The notes: generated by a model from the letters alone, not told the origin. A stretch of DNA of 64,000 nt from Antilocapra americana (GCA_007570785.1 ML664159.1:2003610-2067609); one strand, 5' to 3'. Shown: positions 47,778 through 61,036, numbered from the stretch's first letter. Program-made: numbers and translations.

Positions 47778-49465
47778 AAGTGCTTAGAAGAAGACGATGA
47801 AAAGGTAGATTGGTTCAGATGGAATGATTGCAATAAAACCTTTTACTAGTACATTGCTATCACAACACTGAAACTATACATTTTTAGGCTTTGCTTTGTA
47901 GCTGAAAGGTACCTCTTAGGATGCTACTCTGTGTCCCAGCCTCCCACCCTCGCCTTTGACAAGTTCAAGACCCTGAAAGAATAATGTGTAGAAGAAGATG
48001 GATGAGCCCCTTGGCAGAACACATTGGGGCAGTGATTGTAGAGGTGAGGCATTCTTTGCAGCTTTCAAATCTGTTTTCTGAGGAGATGCTTGAGGTGTGA
48101 TGGAGTTCTCACCAGATGCAGAACAAATGGACTTTATCCAGATAGTCTTTCACTTTTCCTTAGGAAGGAGAAAGTCATGTTTAAAGTCATCCCATCCATT
48201 TTGCAGTCATGTAACCCATAGCACTGAAGTCTCCTGAAAATTGTTGCTTGCTCTTGTTCATCGGCATATGTGCAACGCGAGGGGCAGCATCCACGCAGAC
48301 TGCACTGTCAATGGCCAGTCCCCGGAGTCGCGCAATGCAGCAGGTGCTGTAAAAACAACCACCATTCATTCTGTGTCAGTGACACCAAATGCCATATTTC
48401 CTTTAATCTTCACAACAACCCTACATTATAATATGGTGAAGTGTATTTTTCAGAGGAAGAAATGGGACTTAGAAAGTGCCCATGGTCAGTACAGTAGTGT
48501 CCCGTAAGGGCAGAGATCCAACTCAAGTCTTCCTGCTTTCACAGACAATGCTTTTTCCACCATACTCCACCTCTACTCCATGGAAGTTCTCCAAGTCAGG
48601 CCAAGGCAGAATGGGATAAGGCGAGGGGTGGGAGGAATAGAGCATGTGACCACAGTATCAACCTGATTTCAAATTTTCTATCTCTCAACAATACTTAAAA
48701 TGAGACTGCAAAGCCCCTATAAAAGGACTAAGACCTCACCACCTACCTACCTTCCTCATCACCTACCTCTTCTCCAATACATTCTGTGTCCCCAGTGGCC
48801 ATCTTTCAAGGCATTTCTGGCTACAGAATGTACTTTTCACATCGCAGTCCCATTGGCCATTTCCTTTGCATTTACCTTAGAAAAAAACCATGTTTTGTCA
48901 TTTTTTGAGACCTTTTACAGAATGGCCAAAGTAGTGAGGGGAACTTTTGCTGAAAATGCCAAAACTCAAAGATGCTTTCTTATTGTAGATGTGGGTCAGT
49001 GTGGGATAAAATACAGGTGTCAGTGAAATCCCAGGGGCCAGCCCTGCCACAGGCCTTTACAGCTGAAAAAGAGACCATAGACCTGATCACTCTTATGCAT
49101 GCTTCTGTTTTCCCCAGAACAAGGCTATAATGTATATATCTATGCATATATTAGCAATATGATAATTACACATTGGGGAGGGGTTGCTTTTATGTTGTAG
49201 CGCAAGAGTGTATAATATTCAAGCAGCAGGGATAAGGAGAAGAGAAAACAGACTGAGATTGAGGTAGAGGCATTGTCTTCGGGAGCTAAGGTTGCCTTAA
49301 CTGGGGCTCAACATTACTCCCATGGTGTAACCTGAACATGTGTCCCTTCCCCAGGGCTGCTGGGATTGTTTTAGTCTATTCTTAAAGAAATTTTGGCCTA
49401 AAAGGAGGTGAGATGTATTGTCTAGGAGAGGTCCAATCAATGATAAAGAGACTTTCTAGAGTAGG
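47778..49465. other. Unique region with a CpG-containing patch and a MIR remnant
   Basis: A short patch at about 48270-48340 has several CpG (CAACGCGAGG, GAGTCGCGCAATG) in otherwise AT-rich sequence. An antisense MIR follows at about 48370-48560 ('cttcacaacaaccctacatt'). Frames at 48187-48507 and 48700-49026 have no recognisable domain. Confidence 0.4.
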
Positions 49466-49474
49466 CTTCCTCAG

Positions 49475-49695
49475 ACTTCCATAGTGGTCTAGTGGTTAAC
49501 AGTGCCTGCCAGTGCAGCAGGCGTGGTTCGATCCCTGCTCTGGGAAGATGGCACGCCTGTGTGTGCCACAGCTACTGAGCCCACACTCTGGGGCCCATGC
49601 TGTGCAACTGGAGAGTAGCCCTCACTCTCTGCAACTGGAGAAAGCCTGCTTGCAGCAATGAAGACTCAGTGCAGCCAAAAAAAAAAAAGTATATA
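49475..49695 (+). mobile_element. CHR SINE, plus strand
   Basis: 'cagacttccatagtggtcta', 'gtggttcgatccctgctctg', 'gtgtgccacagctactgagc' and a poly-A tail near 49680. This is an older tRNA-derived SINE. Confidence 0.8.
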
Positions 49696-51705
49696 TATTA
49701 TATTAAAAAAAAAAGAAAGATTGGGCTTCACGCTTGACTGCAAACTTCTGAAGGAACTCCTTCCACCCCTCCCACCCTTCCCTTTCCTGCTGCTGTTACT
49801 TCCTCTGCTCTACCCCTAAGACTGGGTTTTCATTTCTCTCACTGCTTGCCTATATGGTAGTTCATAGCGTTCAGCTTTGTAGCCTGTATGAGTCTCCTCT
49901 CCTTTACTGTGAGCTCCTCACGGTAAAGGGCAAAGGTGATATTTTCTTCATTGTGTTAAGTTGATACAACCCTCACATATTTAGTTATGGTCTCATCACA
50001 TGCAACATGCAACTAGACCCCAGGTGGCTCTGCGAAAGGTGAAGAGAAGAGACGATGGCATTGACAAGGAGAGAAACTAGTCAGATGGTTCCCAGAGGGC
50101 TGGAGGCAGACATCTCACTCATGTGACCGCTCTGTCACAGCATCACCTGCAGAGCCAAAGGACATAGTTCCCATAAGTAATTGGAATAGGAAGGCAGGCT
50201 TGCTTGCATCTGTGGTCTGGTGTCCCTTGTCCAAATTCATTTGGGCAGTTACCCTTCATCCTGGCTGTGGAAACACAGTTCCGTTCTTCTGGTCCCTCTA
50301 GTTCCTGTTTCAGCTTTCAACTGTAGGCCAAGACAATTTTTAGATGACTGTGAGATATCCATAAATCTAGGATATTGTTTTTAACAAGTTGCCTCTTTAT
50401 CCAAGAAAACATTAAAATTAGGCTATAAATATGATTGGCGTATTCCAAGGATAATGGCAGCAATCTCATGGCCTGGGATCTTAGGGAACTAGCTAATAAT
50501 TTACTGAGTCAACACAGGAAAGGCCCCCATCTCTATCGAATGTCTCGCCCAAGTAGCTTTTAAGACTCACAAGATATTAGATCTAGAATAATCTTAGAAA
50601 TTACTTAAGTCTGAGGCCATAAAAACTAAGGGGACAGAGAAGTCAAGACCTGGCCAAAGTCACATGGCTATTTACGAATGCTGAGCAAGTGTGGATTAAG
50701 CCTGCTCACCATCCAGGGCTCTGTGAATTTCTATTTGTGACTTACAAGCCCTAGGGCCTCTCGCATTCCATTAGCAGAACATGGCCGGAAGCGCCGCTCT
50801 CATCAGATAGCTGTGTCGTTTTTCCCATGGTCTGCTGACCTTGGGTTTGTATAATATGTAAAGATTCTGAACAATATATAATAATAATCATCCCATGGAA
50901 AGAAGGACAGATAGTAACTTCTCCCACCCCCGACTCCCCCACCCTCACTCCCACCCCAGCTGCTCAGAGACATTTCCTATAGTCTTATACACATCATTTA
51001 AAATTTATTTGAATTTGATCGACAGCCAAAGGGCACACAGTTCCTTTATAAATATAGTTTCTACTCCCCGTCTTCAAACTGGGAACTTTTATGACAATGA
51101 TCAACTTTTAGAACTTAGTAAAAAGAAATTTCAGCTTCTGGTAAACATTGGCTTTCTTATCCCTCTCTCCCTTCTTGGGCCTGGGTCCGTATTCAGAGGG
51201 CAGAAGAAAACAATGAGGCGGGCTCACGTCTCACTGTTGATGACTGCTCTCCCAGTTCACTCTGTTTCTTCCTTGGTGGAACTCCACTTGAAGAACCCCT
51301 TCCGTGGCTGATTTAAACAGTGGCTAGTATAAGTGACTGAATAATAGATACAAACTTTACTTGGGAATTCGAGTTTCTGTTTAACTCCATACCACTGCTG
51401 GATTGCTCTTTTAGCTTTTCTGGCTTTCTCTTTGTAAGCTTTTATTTCTGTTTTGAGGTTCAGAACTTTGGCAGCTGGGGTGAAATTAGAAACTGATTAA
51501 TAAGGGGAAAGGTAGCTTTGAGCAGTTTAAAATTCAAGCAAGCAAAATCAGTAATATCTCTGAAGTGCTGATCATTCTCAAAATACCTTGCTGATTATTA
51601 TGGAGATTACAAGCTTATGCCAGATACAGTCCATCCTTCCTTTCAGAGAGCAGGTGGTCTAGAGGGGAGTTAGATGTGCACCTGCAGGAGGAGGTATCTA
51701 CTACT
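49696..51705. other. Unique region with an antisense MIR remnant
   Basis: Antisense MIR-like sequence lies at about 50580-50740 ('cctggccaaagtcacatggc'). The 138-codon frame at 50895-51311 has no recognisable domain or splice context and I do not call it. Confidence 0.4.
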
Positions 51706-51714
51706 CTGGGACTA

Positions 51715-52036
51715 TATATAGTCATCCATTTATTTTTGGCTGCACTGGGTCTTCATTGCTCTGTGTAGCCCTTCACTTCTTTCAGAGAGTGAGGGCTACC
51801 CTCCATTCTGGTGCTTAGGCTTCCACTGTGGTGGCTTCTCTTGCTGCAGAGTGCAGGCTCTAGGTGCGTTGAGCTTCAGTATTTGCAGCTCGTGGGCTCT
51901 AGAGCATGAGCTGAGTGGTTGTGGCACAGGGGCTTAGTTGCTCTGTAGCATGTGGAATCTTCTCAGACCAGAGGCTGAACCTGTGTCCCCTGCATTAGCA
52001 GGTGGATTCTTATCCACTGTAGCATCAGGGAAGTCC
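51715..52036 (-). mobile_element. CHR SINE, full length, minus strand
   Basis: Antisense CHR from 'catttatttttggctgcact' to 'gcatcagggaagtcct'. Compared with copies A and B near 22-24 kb it is clearly more diverged, as expected for this family. Flanks GGACTATATATA and GGACAATATATTA resemble a decayed target duplication. Confidence 0.85.
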
Positions 52037-52479
52037 TAGGACAATATATTATGAGTCTGTGTTCCCAAAGTAGGTACAAGTTGCCACTGGTGGACAAAGA
52101 GATGATTTTAGTTGGTACACAAAAGGGGCATTAAATAAGTCTGATTCGCACTGTAAAGGTGGTATATTCTTATTTCAATTTCTTTCACCTCTTCTGATCA
52201 CCTTAAAAAAAAGGGAGATTAAAAGAAAAAAACACCTGTCAGATCTGTGCTAAAATACCTAAAACATCTCTTTAACACCTTTCAATTTTCTCAATAAAAA
52301 CCAAAAACATATGTCTCTGTTTGACTGAGAGCCTTTGGACACCAATAATGTCCAGTTATAGTTTAACACTCTTCTTCACTTTTATTGTATTTATTTTTTC
52401 CAGGTTGACTCTATTTTATTGCAAGTGATAAAGTTTTTCTCTTTATGATGCTAGTAATACAATTTTGCCTTACTAAATC

Positions 52480-52830
52480 TCTCAGGACTTCTGTAATAAA
52501 TTACTACAGACTATATGGTTTAAGCAACAAATATTGATTTTGCATGGTTATGGAAGTTGGAAAGTCCAAGATCAGGGTATCAGCACAGTCAGGTTCTGGT
52601 GAAAGCCCTCTTCCTTTTTAACAGACAATCATCTTTTGCTGCATCTTCACACGGCAGAAAGAGAGCAAGCCAATTCTCTGGCCTCTGCTTATAAGGGCAC
52701 TAATCCTAAACATGAGGGCTCCACTCTCATGATATAATCATCTCTCAAAGGCCTCACATCAATCACAAAGGAGATTAATTTCAATATAGGAATTTTTGGA
52801 AGGAAACAAACATTTAATTCATAACACTAA
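52480..52830. repeat. Ancient mammalian interspersed repeat, family unassigned
   Basis: 'ctgtaataaattactacaga', 'aagttggaaagtccaagatc' and 'cttcacacggcagaaagaga' match the layout of a common old mammalian repeat. I cannot fix its class from sequence alone. Confidence 0.45.
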
Positions 52831-53329
52831 GTAAATTTGTTTAGCTAAAAAAGAAAGTTATCAATAATCCCAAACACTAAATAAATATTGGTATAGGTGG
52901 TACAAAAATATGGCAGAAATCATCAATGGCATGCAAATGTTTGGGAAGCTGTTTAGAGCTGTCAAGTGCATGATTTTGAAGTGAATTGCAAGAGGAATTT
53001 CAAGAAATGATTGTGTAGTAGTGGTTAGGAGCTTGGGGAAGAATTCCTCCAGGAGATGAGCTTTAAGGGAACATTTGAAAGGTTTAGGGAGAAGCCATAT
53101 GAGCATAGATATGGTTAGGAACAGGAAGCATGGTGAACTGGATAAACCATTCATACCCAGAGGTCATGGCTGGAGGAGAGTCACAGCTGGAATCATAAAG
53201 TGGAAAGACCTTACACAGGAACTTCTTTGCTTTTTACAAAAACTTTGTTTTGAAATAATTATGGATTCACATGCAGTTGTAAGAAACAACCCAGAGAGAT
53301 CTTGTATACCCCTTACTCAGTGAATGGGA

Positions 53330-53775
53330 ATTTTTATGTCTTTATATGTTCAGATATAAGTTCTTTGTTGGATATATAATTTGCAAATACTTCCTCTCAG
53401 TCTCTAATTTGTTTTTTTTTCATTTATAGAAAGTTGATGAGATCCAATTTATAATTTTTTCCTTTATTGATTGTGTTTTTGATATCAAGTCTAAAGAATT
53501 CTTCTCTTAGCCCTAGTTCCTGAAGATTTTCTTCTAAGTTTTTAACCTAGAGATTTTATAGTTTTACATTTTACATTTAAGTCTGTGATTCATTTTGAGT
53601 TAATTTTTACAAAAACGTGAGATGTTTAAGTCAAGACTTCATTTAGTTTGTTTTTGTTTATAAATGTCCGATTTCTTCAGCACTATTTGTCAGAAAGTCT
53701 ACCCTTCTATTGCATTATTCTTGCATCTTTGTCAAAAATCAGTTGGGCATATTTGTATGGGTCCCTTGCTTGTTA
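53330..53775 (-). repeat. Ancient L1 ORF2 remnant, minus strand
   Basis: 'ttctttgttggatatataat', 'ctttattgattgtgtttttg', 'catctttgtcaaaaatcagt' match antisense L1 ORF2 C-terminal coding sequence. No frame remains open. Confidence 0.65.
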
Positions 53776-56700
53776 CAGTCACCTTATTGATATCCCCCAT
53801 TATTTGACTGTAACAGCTGAAAAATAAAAAGGTTAACGGGCCTTTCACCCAAATGAGTAGTATAATAAATTACTTGACTATGGTATGTTTGATGACTTAG
53901 AGAGGTCTCATTACATACTCATGAATCATCCCCAAGGCTTTATGGTCCTTATGAGAACAGAACATTTGGCCCCTATCCTACCAAAATATTTCCTTTTACC
54001 TAAATAGAAAGACATGGGGAAGGGTGCCCATATTTTTTTTTACCCCAGAGCCAATAAGAGGTTGCTTAAGTTCAACTTTGCAAACTTTACAGGGATGAGA
54101 AATGTGATTGGTCTTGGTCAGGCTTCTTTTTGCACAGGCTTCAGCACAGATTTAACTCACAATTCTGCCAGGAGCTCAGGAGCCTGCTCGCATACATGAA
54201 CGATAAGGGACATCTAAGGAAAACAAACTGATCCCTTTTAGGGACACATCAAAGCCAGATAACCCAAGAGAATCCTAGCAAGATACAGCCAGTCTTAGAG
54301 TGAAGTGCTGTGAAATTAGCTTTGCTTCTTTGAGTTTATGAAGCATGCATCTGTATAAACCTGCTTGTGCAGACATCCCCAGCCCCAAGCTGGGTCTGCC
54401 CAAATCCAGTGAATCGGCTCTGAAATGCAGACGGCACCTAGCAGTGACCAAGCCTCCGCCTCAGGCAGCCTGTTGGCCTGTTAGGCCCAGTGGAGCAGTG
54501 GAACGGAAATACCTGGAGAAGTTTTTATGTGTCCATGGAATTTCGCTTCAGGAAACCGTCAGGGCAGAGACGGGCATGACTTACAGGTACTTGTTGGTTA
54601 CAATGTTATCCAGCCAGGGCACTGCATTGAAATCAAAGGTTGTTGTTGTTAAAGAAAGAAGGGTTGAAATAGCAAAAAAAAAAAAAAAATTATATAGAAA
54701 AAGGAAAAGAAAAATGAATTCAGTGAGCCTTCTTCTTGGGCTGCCTTATTTTTTCAAGCTTTCAATTGTCCGCTTTCTCTTTACTTCAAAGATTACATAT
54801 AGTCAGGCTCACCTGTGGAACTTCCATTAGAAATGTCTTTGGCTTGATACTGAAGCAACAGTCTGTGTTTTTGCAGGTCATAATGATGAATGGGAGCTCT
54901 CGTCTCTTAAGGAAATTTATAAATTAAGAACAGAATTTTTTTGTAATGCTGCCTGGTCTTCAAGGCTGTTATTTTCTTTTAAGTCTGAATCATGTGGTTG
55001 TGCTAATAACTAATAAAGTAGTTCACAAGAGTGAGCAAGTTCTTAAAATGACAGCACTTTTTATCAGTGTAGCCCAGCATAAATTACTGGTTGTTCTCTA
55101 ACCCTCCAGTTTCATCCATTTATTCTGTGAAAGAATAACAAAAGGGAGAAATTTTTTCCTAGTATGTGGTTGGATGTATAATCTTTTAAAATTGCTCTGA
55201 AATAGAAAGTATCATTGTTTCTCAGAGCAATTATTGTTCAAACCTCTAGAAGTATGTGCTTAGCTAAATAACCCAGCTATACCCACATCAGTACTTGCTT
55301 GACAAATGCCTGAGTTTTAAACATTCAGGAAGCCGAGCAAAAACTGTTCAGAAGGACAAGGGTACTGAAAACAAACAATCCCCCCTCCCCTCTCCAAAAA
55401 AACCCCAAACCAAATCCCTTACCATTTATAAAGAACAGTTGTCTTAGTTCAAGTCAAAACTTCTAGTTCACAGAGTAAGATTGCTTTTGTATAGACAGGA
55501 TGTCCCTAGGTGATTTTATTTTTCTATAATCTAAAAGTCTATTTTAATGCAGTAACTACTGCTCTAGTTACCAGCTAATTTGATTAATAAAGCAATTTGC
55601 ATTGAGATGGCTCCTCTCCAGGGAGCAAAGTATTTCACACAGACTCTTAATGCAATAAAGGGCTCCTGCAGAAGAGGAATGAACTCTTCCAGTTTTATAG
55701 GGCATATTAACATAGGACAACTCATCCCTTCATGCTTTTGAAGTGGAACCTAAGAAGAACCAACGGTCTTTCCAAAAGAACCCATGGTCCCACAGCCTGG
55801 GATCGAGGAGGAGATGCTGTCATTCCTCACCCAACTTCCCTGAATCTATGTTTACTGGAAGGAGCTGCCTTCTCTCTGTCTCTCCTCATTCTCTAAGTGT
55901 CTTCTCCATTCTTTCCTTGACCCTCAGTGGTTACAGTGGAGGAGTATAGATCTGGGAAGGATGGACTGTTTCATTGCTTAAAAAATAATCTATCTTTGCA
56001 TCTTTGTCCCAGGATGGGTGGTATCACCATGAACTCTTGTGTAAATCTTCAGGGGTTATGCCTCTTTTGCACAGAGTCCCAGTTTGAATACCAATTACAT
56101 ATTTTGTGATGTGTGTCCGTGTTCAGATGAACATATGTTCCAGGACAGTGTTTTTCCAAGCAGTTATGGAGTAGAGGAATGCCTTCTTCAAATAGATAAG
56201 AGCAAAAATGTCTTAGTTGAAGTTGGGGGCTTAGAGCCCACCTGCTTGAGGGGAGCAGTCACACCAGCTCAGGTCCCCAGGCATGCCTGCAGATCCTGTC
56301 TTCTGCGTGACTCGCAAGTACAGTTCTGAGATGACTCTTCAAGGTGCCTTGGAGAGCAGGACTGACGGAGGCAGGCTCTTAGGCAAGCCTGTGTGCCACC
56401 AGCCCACACTCAGGGAAGGAATGGGACTTGGGAGATTGTTGTTCCTAGATCAGAACACGAGGAGAAAAAAGTACAATTAAGTAGATAATTGGCCCCAGAA
56501 AATAGCCGAGACTTTAAATTATGAACTTGCTGTTTTCTGCCACATCTTTCTGATACATATCATCATCATCCTCCTCTGTCTTTCTCCAAATTTCCATAGT
56601 ACTTTGTCTGTTCTTTTTTCAAGGTATACTAACTGTTCTTATTTCAGACATTCTCCTTTAAGCACGAGGGACAGATTTTAATGGAAGAGAATTCAGAATC

Positions 56701-56935
56701 TCTTGGTTCCTTCCCAACCTGGCTTTTGACCTTAGCTTCTTTTAAGTGTAGTTGGGGTTAGGTGAGGAAACTTTTATATTTTTCTTTACCTTGTTTTCTA
56801 CCTCCCTCCAAGACCATGGCTATGTTAAAATACCTCATTCCACCTGTCTTTTCTGTTTTCTTCTTTTTTTAAAGTTCATAACTAAATACATATTTTATTT
56901 ATAATATATATATATTTTAAATTTACTTATTTTTT
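53776..56935. other. Unique, AT-rich region
   Basis: About 3.1 kb without recognisable transposons. The 161-codon frame at 54345-54830 passes through an A-rich run (KKKKK) and lacks domains or signals. Frames at 55743-56480 are likewise unsupported. Confidence 0.4.
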
Positions 56936-56937
56936 AA

Positions 56938-57125
56938 AAATTTTCTTTACATTATTGTGTTGGTTTTGCCATACATTGACATGAATCTGCCATGGGTATA
57001 CATATGTTCCCCTTCCAGAACCCCCCTCCCTCCTCCCTCCTGATTCCCTCTCTCTGGGTCATCCTGGTGCACCAGCCCCGAGCATCAAACCTGGGCTGGC
57101 GATTGATTTCACATATGATGATTAA
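56938..57125 (-). mobile_element. L1 3' UTR fragment, minus strand
   Basis: 'tgttggttttgccatacatt', a C-rich run at 57020-57045, and 'gagcatcaaacctgggctgg' are the antisense L1 3' UTR. Only the 3' end is present. Confidence 0.88.
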
Positions 57126-57169
57126 CGTGTTTTCTTATTTTTGAAGGGCATTATTACCTGTGTAGTGCA

Positions 57170-57540
57170 AAGATAATAGGCTTTTGGATTAGACTAGAGT
57201 TCAAATCCCAATGCTTCTGCTTTATAAACTTTGTGACAAGGGGCCAGCTGTGACACATAAGTGCTTAACACACAGTAGGTGTTCACTGAAAGTAGGTTCC
57301 CTTCCTGCTTATTCTGTAGAGTCCTGTCAGTCATTCTCATGTCCGGAGATGAAAGCCCCCTATAGCTAAAACATACGATGGATAAGATAGAGTATTCTCA
57401 GAAGGAAAAGAGAGAATTAGAAGGTCTGCAGTAACAACTCTATGAATATGCTGTAAGTCATTATGTTGTACATTTCAAACGGGTGAATTGTATGTATGTA
57501 AATTATATATCAATAAGGTTGTTAAAAATAAGAGAAGTTT
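57170..57540 (+). repeat. MIR and ancient L1 3' remnants
   Basis: A MIR-like core at 57170-57290 ('gagttcaaatcccaatgctt') is followed, at about 57440-57535, by an old L1 3' end ('gtacatttcaaacgggtgaa'). Confidence 0.5.
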
Positions 57541-58034
57541 AAAAAATCTGCAGTAATTCACAATCTGTGTAGGTTTCCATGCTGAGCTTAGAATTCTGAA
57601 AAGTCTGGAAGAGCTGGGTAAGCTGTTTTCTCTTCCTAATTTGGTCAGATGCCATTGCAGCCTTCAGCCCAATACCAGCTGCTCAGGTTCCTCGATCATC
57701 TGTGAGAGAGCATTATGTTGTGTTTCCATGGAGACTTGGTTATATTTCTAACTAAGGGTGACCAGGGGAGGGAAAAAAATCAGTAAATATGCAAACACAT
57801 GTATCAACTGAAAAGAAATGGGAGGAATTGTTTGAATGTGGAGTAAAAAGTGCCAAGTTGCTGTGCCGATCCTTCTGTTGGTTTAGAATTTTTCAGTAAA
57901 AATAGAAGTTTTTGTGAATTCATTTTATTAAGGCCTATAAAAGAGTCACTCAAGAGGGTCCTTCAGTCATTTCTAAGAGGCCATCTCTAGTATTAATACA
58001 AACCATTGGCCTCTGAGCCAAACAGTGAGCTTGA
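57541..58034. other. Unassigned intergenic sequence
   Basis: No coding frame or recognisable transposon. Confidence 0.4.
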
Positions 58035-58035
58035 G

Positions 58036-60150
58036 CTTCAGTTCAATTCAGTTCAGTCGCTCATCATGTCCAGCTCTTTGCCACTCCATGAGCCGCAGCA
58101 TGCCAGGCCTCCCTGTCCATCACCAACTCCCAGACTTTACCCAAAATCATGTCCATTGAGTCAGTGATGCCATCTAACCATCTCATCCTCTGTCGTCCCC
58201 TTCTCTTCCTGCCCTCAATCTTTCCCAGCATCAGTCTTTTCAACTGAGTCAGCTCTTTGTATTAGGTGGCCAAAGTATTGGAGTTTCAGCTTCAACATCA
58301 GTCCTTCCAATGAATACCCAGGACTGATCTCCTTTAAGATGGGCTGGTTGGATCTCCTTGCAGTCCAAGGGACTCTCAAGAGTCTTCTCCAACACCACAG
58401 TTCAAAAGCATCACTACGTCAGGACTCAGCTTTCTTTATGGTCCAACTCTCACATCCATACATGACTTACTGGAAAAACCATAGCCTTGACTAGACAGAC
58501 CTCTGTTGACAAACTAATGTCTCTGCTTTTTAATATGCTATCTAGGTTGGTCATAACTTTCCTTCTAAAGAGTAAGTATCTTTTAATTTCATGGCTGCAA
58601 TCACCATCTGCAGTGATTTTGGAGCTCCCTAAAATAAAGTCAGCCACTGTTTCCACTGTTTCCCCATCTATTTGCCATGAAGTGATGGGACTAGATGCCA
58701 TGATCTTAGTTTTCTGAATGTTGAGCTTTAAGCCAACTTTTTCAATCTCATCTTTCATTTTCATCAAGAGGCTCTTTAGTTCTTCACTTTCTGCCATAAG
58801 GGTGGTGTCATCTGCATATCTGAGGTTATTGATATTTCTCCCGGCAATCTTGATTCCAGCTTGTGCTTCTTCCAGCCCAGAGTTTCTCATGATGTACTCT
58901 GCATATAAGTTAAATAAGAAAAGTGACAATATACAGCCTTGACGTACTCCTTTTCCAATCTGGAACCAGTCTGTTGTTCCCTGTCTAGTTCTAACTGTGC
59001 TTCCTGACCTGTATACACGTTTCTCAAGAGGCAGGTTAGGTGGTCTGGTATTCCCATCTCTTTCAAAATTTTCCACAGTTTATTGTGATCCACACAGTCA
59101 AAGGCTTTGGCATAGTCAATAAAGCAAAAATAGATGTTTTTTTTGGAACTCTCTTGCTTTTTCAATGAGCCAGCAGACGTTGGCAATTTGATCTCTGGTT
59201 CCTCTGCCTTTCCTAAAACCAGCTTGAACATCTGGAAGTTCACGGTTCATGTATTACTGAACCCTGGCTTGGAGAATTTTGAGCATTACTTTACTAGTGT
59301 GTGAGATGAGTGCAATTGTATGGTAGTTTGAGCATTCTTTGACATTGCCTTTCTTAGGGATTGGAATGAAAACTGACCTTTTCCCGTCCTGTGGCCACTG
59401 CTGAGTTTTCCAAATTTGCTGGCATATTGAGTGCAGCACTTACATAGCATCATTTCTTAGGATTTGAAATAGCTCAACTGGAATTCCATCACCTCCACTA
59501 ACTTTGTTTGTAGTGATGCTGCCTAAGGCCCATTTGACTTCACATTCCAGGATGTCTGGCTCTAGGTGAGTGATCACACCATCGTGATTATCTGGGTTGT
59601 AAAGATCTTTTTTGTACAGCTCTTCTGTGTATTCTTGCCACCTCTTAATATCTTCTGCTTCTGTTATGTCCATATTGTTTCTTTCCTTTATTGTGCCAAT
59701 CTTTGCATGAAATGTTCCCTTGGTAGCTCTAATTTTCTTGAGATGATCTCTAGTCATTTCACATTTCTCTTTGCAGTGGAAAGTCTTTCCCATCTCTAAT
59801 CTTTCCTCTATTTCTTTGCATTGATCAGTGAGAAAGGCTTTCTTATCTCTCCTTGCTATTCTTTGGAACTCTGCATTCAAATGAGTATATCTTTCCTTTT
59901 CTCCTTTGTTTTTGGCTTCTCTTCTTTTCACAGCTATTTGTAAGGCCTCCTCAGACAACCATTTTGCTTTTTTGCATTTCTTTTTCTTGGGGATGGCCTT
60001 GATCCCTGTCTCCTGTGCAATGTCACGAACCTCCATCCATAGTTCATCAGGTACTCTGTCTATCAAATCTAGTCCCTTCAATCTATTTCTCACTTCCACT
60101 GTATAATCATAAGGGATTTGATTTAGGTCAGACCTGAGTGGTTTTCCCAA
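58036..60150 (-). mobile_element. BovB LINE, 5'-truncated, minus strand
   Basis: 3' end at about 58036 with CAGTTCAATTCAGTTCAG. Successive minus-strand frames encode the linker and RT: 59440-60174 (DLNQIPYDYTVEVRNRLKGL to ASGGDGIPVELF), 59254-59439, 58887-59243 and 58450-59076, the last with an intact RYADDTTLMAES catalytic box. Frameshifts and a stop near 59250 break the RT. The endonuclease is missing. Confidence 0.92.
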
Positions 60151-60307
60151 CTTTAGGTCAAGGTAAAAGTACACAGAGAGGTAGTTTTATGGGCAAAGCA
60201 CACACACAAAGTCTAGACTGAATAAATATGCTATAAATACCCAGGTTTGAAGCAATTTTATAATACATAAGCCAAGAGGGACTTGAGTAGATGTAAACTG
60301 AAGGTCT

Positions 60308-60690
60308 AATGCAAGGGTCAACAAACTTTTCCTGTAGAAGGCCAGACAGTAAGTATTTTAAGCTCATGGGCCACATCTACCTTTGTTCTGCCTACTGAGC
60401 TCTGCCCTTGTAGGTGGAAATGAAGAGTGAAAGTGTTAGTTCCTCAGTGGTGTCTGATCTTTTGCAACCTCATGGACAGAGGAGCCTGGCGGCTACACTC
60501 AAGAATACTGCAGTGGATTGCCATTCCCTTCTCCAGGGCATCTTCTTGATTGAACTCTGGTCTCCTGCCTTGCTTCTTAACCATCTGAGCCACCAGGGAA
60601 GAAGCCATCAACAATAAGCACAGGAGTGGGCATGGCTGTGTCCCAATTACACTTTACTTATGGACTTGGACCTGGATTTGGCTCTGTGCT
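60308..60690. repeat. hAT-type DNA transposon remnant split by a SINE
   Basis: 'aagggtcaacaaacttttcc', 'aggccagacagtaagtattt' and 'gggccacatctacctttg' at 60308-60418 continue after the SINE with 'ggcatggctgtgtcccaatt' and 'actttacttatggacttgg'. This matches a widespread old non-autonomous mammalian DNA transposon. The exact family is not assigned. Confidence 0.55.
60418..60606 (-). mobile_element. Bov-tA SINE, minus strand
   Basis: Antisense Bov-A body ('gttcctcagtggtgtctgat') and tRNA-like head ('accatctgagccaccaggga'), with deletions in the middle. It interrupts the older DNA transposon. Confidence 0.82.
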
Positions 60691-60996
60691 CTCTAGCAGT
60701 ACCACACTGGAAGAGGGCCATAGAGCTCTTTATAGCAAGCATGGAGTCCTTGAGATGGATAGGAGCCAGCTGTTCAGGGATGGAACATTTCTGGAGAATA
60801 GAGAGAAAGTTCTTCCCCTTGGTGTAATTAATAATATTTTTAAAAAAATCCTTATAGTAAACACAGCATTGAGATTCCTCAGGCTCTTTCTCATGGGGCC
60901 CCTAATATTAATAAGGGGTATCATATCAAATAATAATTCAACCAAAGCAAGTGGGTGTGGTAGAAGAAATGGCCTTGGTTTAACAGCATTCCAATT

Positions 60997-61010
60997 AGTC
61001 TGGAATTTTT
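60997..61010. repeat. Target-site duplication, left copy
   Basis: AGTCTGGAATTTTT, identical to 63427-63440. The pair encloses the whole PTPN21-BovB-SINE segment, proving that these pieces arrived together. Confidence 0.9.
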
Positions 61011-61030
61011 TTTTTATGAAAATGTCATCT

Positions 61031-61036
61031 TTTATT
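61031..61036 (-). promoter_or_regulatory. Polyadenylation signal AATAAA of the retrocopied transcript
   Basis: TTTATT on the plus strand is AATAAA on the transcript strand. It lies about 15-20 bases before the A tail, seen as the T run at 61006-61015. It marks the true 3' end of the RNA that was copied. Confidence 0.75.

Noticed and set aside
54345..54830. 161-codon frame
   Set aside because: No domain, splice or start evidence, and it passes through an A-rich run giving poly-lysine.
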